DNA from: Bacteroidota bacterium
GTDB lineage: Bacteria; Bacteroidota; Ignavibacteria; Ignavibacteriales; Ignavibacteriaceae
Length of the DNA: 64,000 bases
Direction: 5' to 3'
Assembly (NCBI GenBank): GCA_023453665.1
Contig: JAEXTA010000028.1
Coordinates: 1 to 64,000 of the forward strand
Part shown: piece after piece, positions 26,291-34,332 of the stretch
Layout of the letters: every line of letters begins with the position of its first letter
How positions within the stretch are numbered: the stretch's first letter is position 1
The notes under the pieces: generated by a model
The model's input: the letters and a program-made list of their open reading frames with translations, nothing else
The model's database searches: none
What the model was told of the DNA's origin: nothing
Translations under genes and position numbers: made by a program

Positions 26291-27394
26291 TTAATAAGTT
26301 TCTTTCCTAACCGTGACCCTTTCCAGCATCTCCACATTAACCTCAACACCAATTCCAGGTTTGGTTGGAACATCCATCGTGCCATCTTTATTGACAAGAA
26401 ATTCAGGTTCAACGATATCTTCTTTGTAATAACGTTTGCTTGCAGAAATATCTCCCGGCAAAGTAAAGTTTGGCAGTGAAGCGAGAGCAACATTTCCCGC
26501 TCTTCCAATTCCACTTTCTAACATACCGCCGCACCACACAGGAATATTTTTACTTGCACAATAATCGTGAATAAGTTTTGATTCAGTAAATCCGCCAACT
26601 CTTCCGGGTTTTATATTGATCACTCTGCAGCTATCTAGTTCAATTGCAGCTCGTGTGTCATCAAGCGAATGAATACTTTCATCCAGACAAATAGGAGTCT
26701 TAAGCTCTCTCTGAAGTTTTGAATGGTCATAAATATCTTCATATCCAAGAGGCTGTTCAATTAATAATAAATTTAAATCATCCATTTGTTTGAAAAGATT
26801 TATATGCTCTAATTCATAAGCGGAGTTTGCATCAACCTGGAAAAGAATATCCGGAAATTCCTTTCTGACTGCTTTAATAAATTGTATATCATTACCGGGC
26901 GAAATTTTAATTTTTATTCTTTTATAACCTTCTGCAAGATACCCTTCAATTTTCTTTATCAGATCCGGTACAGAAGATTGAATACCAATGCTTACACCAA
27001 CGTCAATCTTATCTCTTGTTCCGCCCATCATTTTTGAAAGAGAAATGTTTTCCGAGTTTGCAAACAAATCCCACAATGCTGCTTCAAGTCCGGCCTTTGC
27101 CATCATATGTCCGCGTACTTTTGAATATGATTTGATCGCTTCATCTATACTTGAAATATTTTTTCCAAGAATCGATGGAATTAAAAAGTCCTGAAGTATA
27201 TGCCAGGCAGTAGTTACAGTTTCATAGGAATAAAACGGCGTACCTTCCGCGACACTCTCACCCCAGCCTGTCAATCCTTCTCCATCAATACGAACGATGA
27301 TATGTTCTTCATCGTACTCAGTTCCCATTGATGTGGTGAACGGAGAAACCAATTCCATTTTGATATGACGGAGTTCAATTTTTTCTATTTTCAT
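26291..27394 (-). CDS. o-Succinylbenzoate synthase / N-acylamino-acid racemase family enzyme (MenC type 2)
   Basis: The 367-residue protein is an enolase-superfamily enzyme. The TGWGESVAEGTPFYSYETV segment and KAGLEAALWDLF are MenC type 2/NSAR signatures. The catalytic KxK pair is K161 and K163, the metal ligands are D188, E213 and D238 (CLDES), and K262 (INIKPGRVGG) is the second base. INIKPGRVGGFTESKLIH and VWCGGMLESGIGRA are present. In this family the same fold either dehydrates SHCHC in menaquinone synthesis or racemises N-acyl amino acids, and sequence alone cannot separate them. No menaquinone genes are nearby, while peptidase and D-amino-acid genes are, so racemase or dipeptide-epimerase chemistry is preferred by context. 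Confidence 0.85.
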   Translation of the reverse strand: MKIEKIELRHIKMELVSPFTTSMGTEYDEEHIIVRIDGEGLTGWGESVAEGTPFYSYETVTTAWHILQDFLIPSILGKNISSIDEAIKSYSKVRGHMMAKAGLEAALWDLFANSENISLSKMMGGTRDKIDVGVSIGIQSSVPDLIKKIEGYLAEGYKRIKIKISPGNDIQFIKAVRKEFPDILFQVDANSAYELEHINLFKQMDDLNLLLIEQPLGYEDIYDHSKLQRELKTPICLDESIHSLDDTRAAIELDSCRVINIKPGRVGGFTESKLIHDYCASKNIPVWCGGMLESGIGRAGNVALASLPNFTLPGDISASKRYYKEDIVEPEFLVNKDGTMDVPTKPGIGVEVNVEMLERVTVRKETY

Positions 27395-27413
27395 TTTATT
27401 CTATATTCTTTTT

Positions 27414-27486
27414 GTCACACTGAGCATGTCGAAGTGTGATTATACTATTTAATTAACATTCATCCTTCGACTTCGCCCAGGATGAC
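27414..27486. repeat. Inverted palindromic repeat pair
   Basis: The unit at 27414-27440 starts GTCACACT, has GAGCATGTCGA as core and ends AGTGTGAT. The second (27460-27485) has arms TCATCCT and AGGATGA around TCGACTTCGCCC. This is the same family as at 14839-14905 and 22863-22932, here between the racemase-family and serine hydrolase genes. Confidence 0.8.
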
Positions 27487-27501
27487 ATGAAATTTTTATT
27501 T

Positions 27502-29034
27502 TTATAAATCGCCAATTTCTTTAATCATTCTTTGCCACAACTCACTTCCGTTTTCTCCGTTCGTCATAATGACAATTCCGGAACCATCTCTCATATTAAA
27601 TTGTGAATAACATCTGAATCCTGTTTGATTTGCTCCGCTGTGATATACAATATCTCCTGTTATGGTTGAATCAATCGCCCAGCCTAAACCTCTATACGAC
27701 TGCAATCCTAACGAACGTCCGGGCCTGTTTATGACTTCACGAGTATCTACACGAATCTGGTGTTTCAACATTTCCGAAATCGTTTTATCTGAAAGTGAAT
27801 AATCCTTTAAAGCATCAGGCTTCATTATTTCGATAATAAACTTTGCATACTCTTCCGGAGTAGTGTAAAGTGTATAAGCAGCATTTGGATGTACATACCT
27901 GCTTCTATTATTACAATTGCCTGAAGTGTCATGACCCGTAGCTATTTTCGAATCTAAATTTTCTGTCCAAACGAAACTTGTAGATTCAAAACCAAGTTTA
28001 TCAAACAAAATTTCTTTTGAGTACGTATCGAGTGTCTGCTGAGTAACGTGTTCAACAACTCTTTGCAAATAATAAATTCCTTCACCTGAATAGTTAAACT
28101 TAGTTCCGGGTTTAAAATAAATTGGTAATGGAGCTAGTCTTTCATCCCCTCCTTTTCGCCAGTTAGGCAATCCGCTGGAGTGAGAAAGTATCATCCTTGC
28201 AGTTATTTGTTTTGAGTAGTCTTCGTTCTCACTAACAAATTTTTCAGGCAGGTAATTGTATAACGGTTTATCCAAATCTATTTTACCTTGTTCAGCAAGT
28301 TGAAGAACGAGAAAAGCAAATACAGGTTTACTCATTGAACATGCTTCAAATATTGTTTTTTCAGTTACAACAGCCCGTGTTGAAGCATCAGCCATTCCAA
28401 ATGCTTTTGACCACTCAATCCTGAAATTTTTTATGAGACTGATTGAAACCCCCGGTACTTTTAATTCATTCATCAATTGCGGAGTAAGTGTGTCAAGTTT
28501 ATTAATTACTCCAGATAATTCCGGGATGTAGTGAATCGATTCACTGTCAATCTTCAACAAAGAAGTATATGCAGCCCATCGTAAATGTTCATCATCATCA
28601 CTTAATAATTTTTGTAATTCAGTTACAGATGATTTTGCATCGGAATAAAAATTTCCAAGAGCAATTGAAACACACCATTTTACATCTGAGTTATTATCTG
28701 TTAAAGCTTTTGTCAAGAAAGGAATTGCTTTCTTTCCGGCAGGAGCAATTTTGCCTAATGCGATGGCAGAACAAAGCCTTACGTTCTCATTTTTATTTGA
28801 AAGAGATACGATTAATAAATCAACTGCTTTTTCACCATACTTGATAATTTCTGAAATAGCTTCACCATTTGTAAACGGATTTTCATCAGAAAATTTATTA
28901 ATGAGAGAAAGAATTAAAGATTCATCTGAATCATTTTTTTCTTGAGGAAAAAGATTTCCGGGAATACTTAGAAGAGTAAAAGATATTACGAGAATAAATA
29001 TTTTGCGAATAGAATGTATCCATTCTAAGATCAT
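27502..29034 (-). CDS. HEAT-repeat/beta-lactamase-fold serine hydrolase fusion
   Basis: The 510-residue product has a signal peptide (residues 1-30). HEAT-like helical repeats cover about 35-165: blocks such as NVRLCSAIALGKIAPAGKKA and DVKWCVSIALGNFYSDAKSS repeat about every 38 residues. A class C beta-lactamase-like domain starts near 180 and carries the nucleophile Ser in S233-M-S-K236, then YSG at about 352 and HSGANQTG near the C-terminus. The family hydrolyses beta-lactams, D-Ala peptides or esters. Context favours a secreted D-aminopeptidase-like or esterase activity over antibiotic resistance, but this is inference. The HEAT part may bind a partner. It lies four bases from the D-cysteine desulfhydrase-family gene. 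Confidence 0.85.
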   Translation of the reverse strand: MILEWIHSIRKIFILVISFTLLSIPGNLFPQEKNDSDESLILSLINKFSDENPFTNGEAISEIIKYGEKAVDLLIVSLSNKNENVRLCSAIALGKIAPAGKKAIPFLTKALTDNNSDVKWCVSIALGNFYSDAKSSVTELQKLLSDDDEHLRWAAYTSLLKIDSESIHYIPELSGVINKLDTLTPQLMNELKVPGVSISLIKNFRIEWSKAFGMADASTRAVVTEKTIFEACSMSKPVFAFLVLQLAEQGKIDLDKPLYNYLPEKFVSENEDYSKQITARMILSHSSGLPNWRKGGDERLAPLPIYFKPGTKFNYSGEGIYYLQRVVEHVTQQTLDTYSKEILFDKLGFESTSFVWTENLDSKIATGHDTSGNCNNRSRYVHPNAAYTLYTTPEEYAKFIIEIMKPDALKDYSLSDKTISEMLKHQIRVDTREVINRPGRSLGLQSYRGLGWAIDSTITGDIVYHSGANQTGFRCYSQFNMRDGSGIVIMTNGENGSELWQRMIKEIGDL

Positions 29035-29038
29035 AAAA

Positions 29039-30052
29039 TCACTTCTTTTTATAAATCTTATTGATGTTTGCGGGTTTACTTAATTCATTTTCAAATGAAA
29101 AAATTATCGGCAAACCACCCGTGTGAATAAATATCACCGGAAGATTTTTGTCTATAATATTTTTATTGACTAAATCTTTTAAGGCAGCCATTACTTTGCC
29201 TGTATAAATCGGATCAAGTAAAATGCCTTCAAGATTTGCACACTCATTAATTGCGTTAAGTCCTTCACTTGTTATCATACCATATTCGGTAAAATAGTTG
29301 TCGTAACATTCGATTACTATCTCACTCAGATTAACATTGTAATTCAGAATCAAAGCACTCTCAAGTATAATTTGTTTTGTATTGTGTTTGATAGCGGTAC
29401 AAGTTCTTGAAACGCTGATGCCAATTACCCGTGTACGCGGCATAAACATTTTCACTCCGAGTAAAACTCCTGCAAATGTCCCGCAGGATCCAACACCAAG
29501 TACAATCTGAACATTATCAGTGTGAATTTGTTTTGATAGTTCACGCATAGCAGTTACATAACCAATTGCACCTAATCCCGTACTTCCACCAATGGGAATT
29601 ATAAACGGTTTGCGCCCGGCTTGTTCAAGTTCTTTGGCCCAATTCTCCATCTCAATCGTCAGTTGTTCATTTGCATCGTCATCAACCAGGTAGCTTATCT
29701 CAGCACCAAACATAACATCAAGTAAGAGATTCCCTTTGTGTACAGCAAAGTCAGGTCCGCCCAAAACAAGTTTAACATCTATCCCGAGTTTACGAGCTGC
29801 GGCTGCAGTCATTCTTGCATGATTAGATTGTATTCCACCGGCAGTCAGTACAACATCATAACCGCCTTTTACGATTTCGGCAAAATCATATTCAAGTTTT
29901 CTTGCTTTGTTTCCGCCGCCTGCGAGTCCGGTTAAATCATCACGTTTGAAAAATAATTCTGTAACGCCGATTTTTTTTGCAAGTCGTGGTGCTGTTTCAA
30001 GCGGAGTAGGAAGATTTGTTAAATGAATCTTCCCTATAGAATTCAATTTCAT
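29039..30052 (-). CDS. D-cysteine desulfhydrase / ACC deaminase family PLP enzyme
   Basis: The 337-residue protein has FFKRDDLTGLAGGGNKARKLEYDF with the PLP Lys K49 and VVLTAGGIQSNHARMTAAAARKLGI, signatures of the D-cysteine desulfhydrase (DcyD) and ACC deaminase group of fold type II enzymes. VLGVGSCGTFAGVLLGVKMF provides the phosphate-binding Gly-rich loop and PVIFIHTGGLPIIFSFE the C-terminal segment. It would cleave D-cysteine or a related D-amino acid to pyruvate, ammonia and sulfide. The ACC deaminase and DcyD activities differ by few residues, so the substrate is uncertain. It sits with the hydrolase and M14 peptidase genes in a packed array, which supports amino-acid catabolism. Confidence 0.85.
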   Translation of the reverse strand: MKLNSIGKIHLTNLPTPLETAPRLAKKIGVTELFFKRDDLTGLAGGGNKARKLEYDFAEIVKGGYDVVLTAGGIQSNHARMTAAAARKLGIDVKLVLGGPDFAVHKGNLLLDVMFGAEISYLVDDDANEQLTIEMENWAKELEQAGRKPFIIPIGGSTGLGAIGYVTAMRELSKQIHTDNVQIVLGVGSCGTFAGVLLGVKMFMPRTRVIGISVSRTCTAIKHNTKQIILESALILNYNVNLSEIVIECYDNYFTEYGMITSEGLNAINECANLEGILLDPIYTGKVMAALKDLVNKNIIDKNLPVIFIHTGGLPIIFSFENELSKPANINKIYKKK

Positions 30053-30067
30053 TAAATGTTTTCTGTT

Positions 30068-31552
30068 TTACCTTATTACACGAAGTATGGGAAATAGGTC
30101 TCCCTTTTTTAGAAGATGATTAAACTGCTTGTAAGTAACCAGACCAAGTTCTGATTTTGGTTCGAGCGCAATTACGATTGTATTATTCTTTAACTGATTT
30201 ACAGGAATAAAAATATAGTCACTTTCATTCAGTTCACCGTTGAAAGGATTCGCTTCAACAACAGGGTTGATTATTATATCTCTTTCAAAATCCATTGAGT
30301 CAATACCTGCAACAAAGTATTGTTCAATTTTATCTTCATCAGATTTTTTGTACTCATTAAACTGAATAGAATGTTTTTTTGCCCAGTCAATAATTTCAAT
30401 TAATGTTTTTGGTACAAGATAGCCTGACGGTCTTTCAACATCATAAATTGATTTAACTATTGGGCGATAATCACTGACTGTAACTATCGTATCCTTTTCT
30501 GAATAATATGAAAACAAGGGAAGTTCCAGTTTGCTTCCGTCAGCAAAATGGTCTAATTGAATTGCAACTTTTTCATCAACTTCATTTGAAATTAATTTTT
30601 CTCTTCCATCTGAAACGAGATTTTTTATTTCATCATTATTATTGTAAACGAATTCAAGAAATCCCCGCATCCCTGTCATCTGACTTTCAGCACGATGTTT
30701 TATGTTATCAACAAAACCATCTTTACCGTTTAATCCTTCCTGTATAAATGAAAAAGTATTTTGAATGCCAAGACTTTGCCTTCCATCATTTATGTCGAAT
30801 GTACTGTGACGTATATAATCAATTTCAGGCGGTCCGCCGGGACTATACTCGAAGTATGAAATATTTTTGGAGTTCAAATAATTTTTTATGAAAGGTAAGT
30901 ACTCCTTCTTCGATAGCTTTCTTATCTCTTCAGAAATATTAATGTTTGTAGTTGTACCAACTTCAACGTCGGCATTATTCCTATAGCCATATTCTTTCCA
31001 TGTTTCGCCATAAGGAAAGTATTCATGGACATCCATTGTAGCTTCAAATAAATATTTGTTAAATAATTTATGAAGACCAATAGTTTCAGGTTCAGTAAGA
31101 ATCAGATGATTACGATTAAGGTCCATATTGTTGCCGTTTCGTCTCTGATTTTTTTCTGAACCATCCGGGTTCATTTGTGGAACCAGCACAAAATCAATCT
31201 TCTCGAATAAATATTCGTTCTCTGGTTTCAGTAATTCATTAATCAGAAGAAGCGCTCCCTCTTTTCCTGATTGCTCATTTCCATGCTGCTGTGCAAATAT
31301 TAATACTTTAATTTTCGATTCATCTTTTCCAAATTCAGAATCAGAAAAATATACTACGTACAATTCTCTACCTTCAACTGACTTTGTAAGAACTTCACAT
31401 TTTATTAAATCAGATTTTTTATCAACATCTTTTATAAACTGTGAAAGCTCAGAATGCGAGGTGACTTTTGTGTAATTGGATTTTTCAAGCGGAGTTTGCT
31501 GACTGAATGAAATGTTGCAAATGATTACAACAACAAATACTAATTTTTTCAT
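30068..31552 (-). CDS. Secreted M14-family zinc carboxypeptidase
   Basis: The 494-residue protein has a signal peptide of about 17 residues. FAQQHGNEQSGKEGA carries the H90-x-x-E93 zinc motif; MNPDGSEKNQRRNGNNMDLNRNH holds the substrate-binding Asn-Arg and the following DLNRNH block; EATMDVHEYFPYG gives the third zinc ligand His. This is the M14 metallocarboxypeptidase layout. The C-terminal 200 residues look like a beta-rich domain of no clear family. It should remove C-terminal amino acids outside the inner membrane. It lies 15 bases from the D-cysteine desulfhydrase-family gene and follows the transposase module, which probably split it from the S51 gene upstream. Confidence 0.88.
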   Translation of the reverse strand: MKKLVFVVVIICNISFSQQTPLEKSNYTKVTSHSELSQFIKDVDKKSDLIKCEVLTKSVEGRELYVVYFSDSEFGKDESKIKVLIFAQQHGNEQSGKEGALLLINELLKPENEYLFEKIDFVLVPQMNPDGSEKNQRRNGNNMDLNRNHLILTEPETIGLHKLFNKYLFEATMDVHEYFPYGETWKEYGYRNNADVEVGTTTNINISEEIRKLSKKEYLPFIKNYLNSKNISYFEYSPGGPPEIDYIRHSTFDINDGRQSLGIQNTFSFIQEGLNGKDGFVDNIKHRAESQMTGMRGFLEFVYNNNDEIKNLVSDGREKLISNEVDEKVAIQLDHFADGSKLELPLFSYYSEKDTIVTVSDYRPIVKSIYDVERPSGYLVPKTLIEIIDWAKKHSIQFNEYKKSDEDKIEQYFVAGIDSMDFERDIIINPVVEANPFNGELNESDYIFIPVNQLKNNTIVIALEPKSELGLVTYKQFNHLLKKGDLFPILRVIR

Positions 31553-31574
31553 ATCGATTTTTTATTCCCTTTTT

Positions 31575-31667
31575 GTAGGGGAGGGGCTTGCCCCTCCCGC
31601 AAGTGCTGAAACGCAATATTATTTATTTTCGATTAATTAAAACGGACAGGGCGAGCCCTGTCCCTAC
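31575..31667. repeat. BIME-like palindromic module, left copy beside RAYT
   Basis: The 93-base module starts GTAGGG and ends CCCTAC. It has a GC-rich palindrome GGGAGGGGC/GCCCCTCCC at 31579-31598, an AT-rich spacer, and a second palindrome GGACAGGG/CCCTGTCC at 31644-31663. A copy with the same order lies at 32178-32273. The end supplies the TAG stop codon of the transposase gene (minus strand, 31664-31666). Confidence 0.9.
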
Positions 31668-32158
31668 ATCAAATCAATATTATTGGGATTATCTTTTTCT
31701 ATATCCCATCTAAATGGATTTTGTTCAATATATTTCCTTATCTGAAACAACTCTTTTTCATCTCTAATAATTCTATCATAAAAACTTCTCTGCCATTTGA
31801 ATTCTTTTAATCCGGCTTTATGAATTGCGATTGTTGTTAATGATTTAAATGCCCCAACGATACTTGTGCTACTAACAGGCTTAACATTTTTATCATTTTC
31901 TAAAATAAGAATACCATGAAAATGATTTGGCATAATAACATAGCTATCTAATCCTAGATTGGTATAACGGTTTACTAACTGAAGCCAATTATTTTCAACT
32001 ATCTTTCCATATTCATTTAGAGTGAGGATAGTATTTTCAATAGTACTTAAAGCTTCTCTTTTATGTTCTTCACAGATTGTAATAAAATAATAACCACTAT
32101 TAGAATAATCGTATTCACGTAATCTTGTCGATTTTCTTATCGGATATTTTTTGTCCAT
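31664..32158 (-). CDS. REP-associated tyrosine transposase (RAYT; TnpA_REP, Y1 HUH)
   Basis: The 164-residue protein has the HUH motif H79-F-H81 in DSYVIMPNHFHGILILE and a candidate catalytic Tyr, Y127, in WQRSFYDRIIRDE. Family blocks RLREYDYSNSGYYFITIC and IRKYIEQNPFRWDIEKDN are present. RAYTs are domesticated IS200/IS605-like single-strand nucleases that act on REP palindromes. Both sides carry palindromic modules sharing order and sequence with each other, as expected for a RAYT and its substrate. It is intact by length and motif. It sits between the M14 and S51-T9SS genes in the same orientation. Confidence 0.92.
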   Translation of the reverse strand: MDKKYPIRKSTRLREYDYSNSGYYFITICEEHKREALSTIENTILTLNEYGKIVENNWLQLVNRYTNLGLDSYVIMPNHFHGILILENDKNVKPVSSTSIVGAFKSLTTIAIHKAGLKEFKWQRSFYDRIIRDEKELFQIRKYIEQNPFRWDIEKDNPNNIDLM

Positions 32159-32177
32159 CTAAAACTATTATTTATTT

Positions 32178-32273
32178 GTAGGGGAAGGGCTCGCCCTTCC
32201 CGATTATGTTGTATTGTTAACCTATTTTAATACTTTGATTATGTAACACAGACAGGGCTAGCCCTGTCCCTAC
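32178..32273. repeat. BIME-like palindromic module, right copy beside RAYT
   Basis: GTAGGGGAAGGGC/GCCCTTCCC at 32178-32201, a 49-base AT-rich spacer and ACAGGGC/GCCCTGT at 32252-32267 reproduce the order of the left copy. The terminal CTAC (32270-32273) supplies the TAG stop of the S51 peptidase gene. Left and right modules are direct copies of each other around the transposase. Confidence 0.9.
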
Positions 32274-34330
32274 TTAAGTAAAATCATTTTTTTTGTCTGG
32301 ATGTAATTCCCATTCTGCAATTTGTAGAAATATATTCCACCTGATAATTGTGAGCCATCAAATTTTATTTCATAAGAACCCGGACTCATTTTCTTGTTGA
32401 TTAAAGTTTTAACTTCTTCGCCGAGAAGATTAAAGACGCTTAATGAAACTGGAATATCATTAACTTCAACGGTATTAGTGTGATTGACCCGATCAATCTT
32501 AAATTTAATTGATGTGGAAGGATTAAACGGATTTGGATAATTCTGATAAAGCATAAAACCTGCTTGTGATGAACTTACTTCACTATCTTTGACGTGCGTA
32601 AGATTATCAAACTTTCCCTGTTCAAGCGAGTAATTTATTTGAGAATAATTTGTAAGTGATACTCTCAGATTATTCATTGCCACAACCTGTCGCGGACCAA
32701 TACTTCCGCCGGCACGATAAGTAGAAGAATCTACTTTGGTCGTTGACCTTGCGTCCACAATGATGTACGGTGTGGTTGTTACACCATTAATGGTTCTGTT
32801 TTCTGCTGAGATATTGACCCGGTCCGTTCCGTTTAAATAGATTCCTGTTCTCTTTCTTTCACGCATCATCCCGAAGAAAACTGCACTCATTCTGTTTTCA
32901 TATAAATCTGAGTTGTCGAACAATAATGGTTGAAAAATTAATTCATTAAAAATATTGAGCCCGTTATTTATGGTCATCTTTCCACGGTAAGAAGCATAAA
33001 TATCAGTATCTGTATTGCCGATAAATTTTTCACCTGTAATCTTTCCGCTTGTACCGAACAAAAAAACTGGTTTCCCTGAATTAATTGAAGTGCTAAAAGA
33101 ATTTGAAAGCAGAGTACCTGTCTGGTTCAAATAACTTAAAACATTTACTGAATCACCGGCAAAAATAAAACAGGTTGCGTTGTCAATTTTATTTGCTTCA
33201 ATCGGATCATTAAGAATTCCTGTAGCAAGATTTAAAACTGAATATGTATATAAATTCGCATCAAGATAATTTATTAATGCAGTAATGTTTCCTGAATAAC
33301 CCGGATATGAAATGACCAGGACATGACCGTTGTTTACCGATGAAAGAAAATGAAAAAGATTTGTTGAAAGTTGATTTGAAATATCATTGCTTCCTGTAAG
33401 AACAAAATCTGTTATAGGAAATTCATACTCCGCACCCGTATCGAAATCTTTGGCAGAAGATGGAATAAAGCTGATTTGTTTATTCTGAAAATCATATTTC
33501 CATCCCTTGGTTAATAATTCTGTGTGCAGATTTTCAATTGTGTACTTACCGGAATTAAATTCTGAATATTTTGTGACCTCATCTTTATAAAAAATTGTAA
33601 CCGTTCCACTGCCCATTACTTCGCCAATTCCATCGGGAGTAATTGCAATTGCTGTCCTGTCATCAATACCGACTCCAATCAAATCGATGCCCGCATTAAA
33701 GTGCTGATTATAGAGCATCGCGATTAATCTGCCGTGCCTTGCCCGTTCAATAAAGTGAGTATCAAATAAAACATTGGGAACCAAATTCAGAAAGTTATTT
33801 TCAAACCTCATCGGATTATAAAAAGGATTTAGAAGTGCTTCATCCGGATAAGCCGAGCCGTATCTTGCACTGAAATCAACATCACCAAGTACTGCCGCAC
33901 CGGCGCTTGTACCGGCAACTACACCGCCATTCAGAAAAACAAAATTAATTGCAGAATCAATCTTTGTTCCTTTCCATAAACGGATGTAATCCCACTGGTC
34001 ACCACCGCGGATAAAAACAGCTTTGGCTGAAATAAGTTCATCATAAGTTGATTGAAGATTTGCGGATGCAATTGTGGAGATAGTTTTATTGTAAGCAGTG
34101 TCAGCGCCAAACGACATAAAATATGTTGGAAGCCATTCTGTTGCGCTGCTTACACCAAGAATAATAATTTTTCCGCTGTCTGATTTTTGAACTATCCAGG
34201 AATATGGTTCATCACTCCAGTCATCGTAATCTTCAGAGCCTCCTCCTATTGCACAAACATAACCCTGCGCGTAAAGAGTAAGATTATGATAAAGAAAAAG
34301 AGAAAAAAATATTGCTGATAATATTCTCAC
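32270..34330 (-). CDS. Secreted S51 (cyanophycinase-like) peptidase with T9SS type A sorting domain
   Basis: The 686-residue protein has a signal peptide (1-21) and an S51 domain: VCAIGGGSEDYDDW, KAVFIRGGDQWDYIRLWKG and VVAGTSAGAAVLGDV with the nucleophile Ser142, then VLFDTHFIERARHGRL, a His-containing block of cyanophycinase-like peptidases. The last ~98 residues are a T9SS type A sorting module (QNYPNPFNPSTSIKF, LSVFNLLGEEVKTL, GGIYFYKLQ and a KKMILLK end). It is exported by Sec and then across the outer membrane by T9SS. Substrate may be cyanophycin-like or aspartyl peptides. A middle region of about 300 residues is unassigned. Its stop codon is the TAG of an inserted repeat module. Confidence 0.88.
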   Translation of the reverse strand: MRILSAIFFSLFLYHNLTLYAQGYVCAIGGGSEDYDDWSDEPYSWIVQKSDSGKIIILGVSSATEWLPTYFMSFGADTAYNKTISTIASANLQSTYDELISAKAVFIRGGDQWDYIRLWKGTKIDSAINFVFLNGGVVAGTSAGAAVLGDVDFSARYGSAYPDEALLNPFYNPMRFENNFLNLVPNVLFDTHFIERARHGRLIAMLYNQHFNAGIDLIGVGIDDRTAIAITPDGIGEVMGSGTVTIFYKDEVTKYSEFNSGKYTIENLHTELLTKGWKYDFQNKQISFIPSSAKDFDTGAEYEFPITDFVLTGSNDISNQLSTNLFHFLSSVNNGHVLVISYPGYSGNITALINYLDANLYTYSVLNLATGILNDPIEANKIDNATCFIFAGDSVNVLSYLNQTGTLLSNSFSTSINSGKPVFLFGTSGKITGEKFIGNTDTDIYASYRGKMTINNGLNIFNELIFQPLLFDNSDLYENRMSAVFFGMMRERKRTGIYLNGTDRVNISAENRTINGVTTTPYIIVDARSTTKVDSSTYRAGGSIGPRQVVAMNNLRVSLTNYSQINYSLEQGKFDNLTHVKDSEVSSSQAGFMLYQNYPNPFNPSTSIKFKIDRVNHTNTVEVNDIPVSLSVFNLLGEEVKTLINKKMSPGSYEIKFDGSQLSGGIYFYKLQNGNYIQTKKMILLK

Positions 34331-34332
34331 TA

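Noticed and set aside
28569..28844. Plus-strand ORF of 91 codons
   Set aside because: Lies fully antisense to the HEAT part of the hydrolase gene; its Leu/His/Gln-rich composition is what the opposite strand of that gene produces.
27502..29034. Antibiotic-resistance beta-lactamase
   Set aside because: The fold and motifs occur in many esterases and D-peptidases; the HEAT fusion and context give no evidence for resistance.
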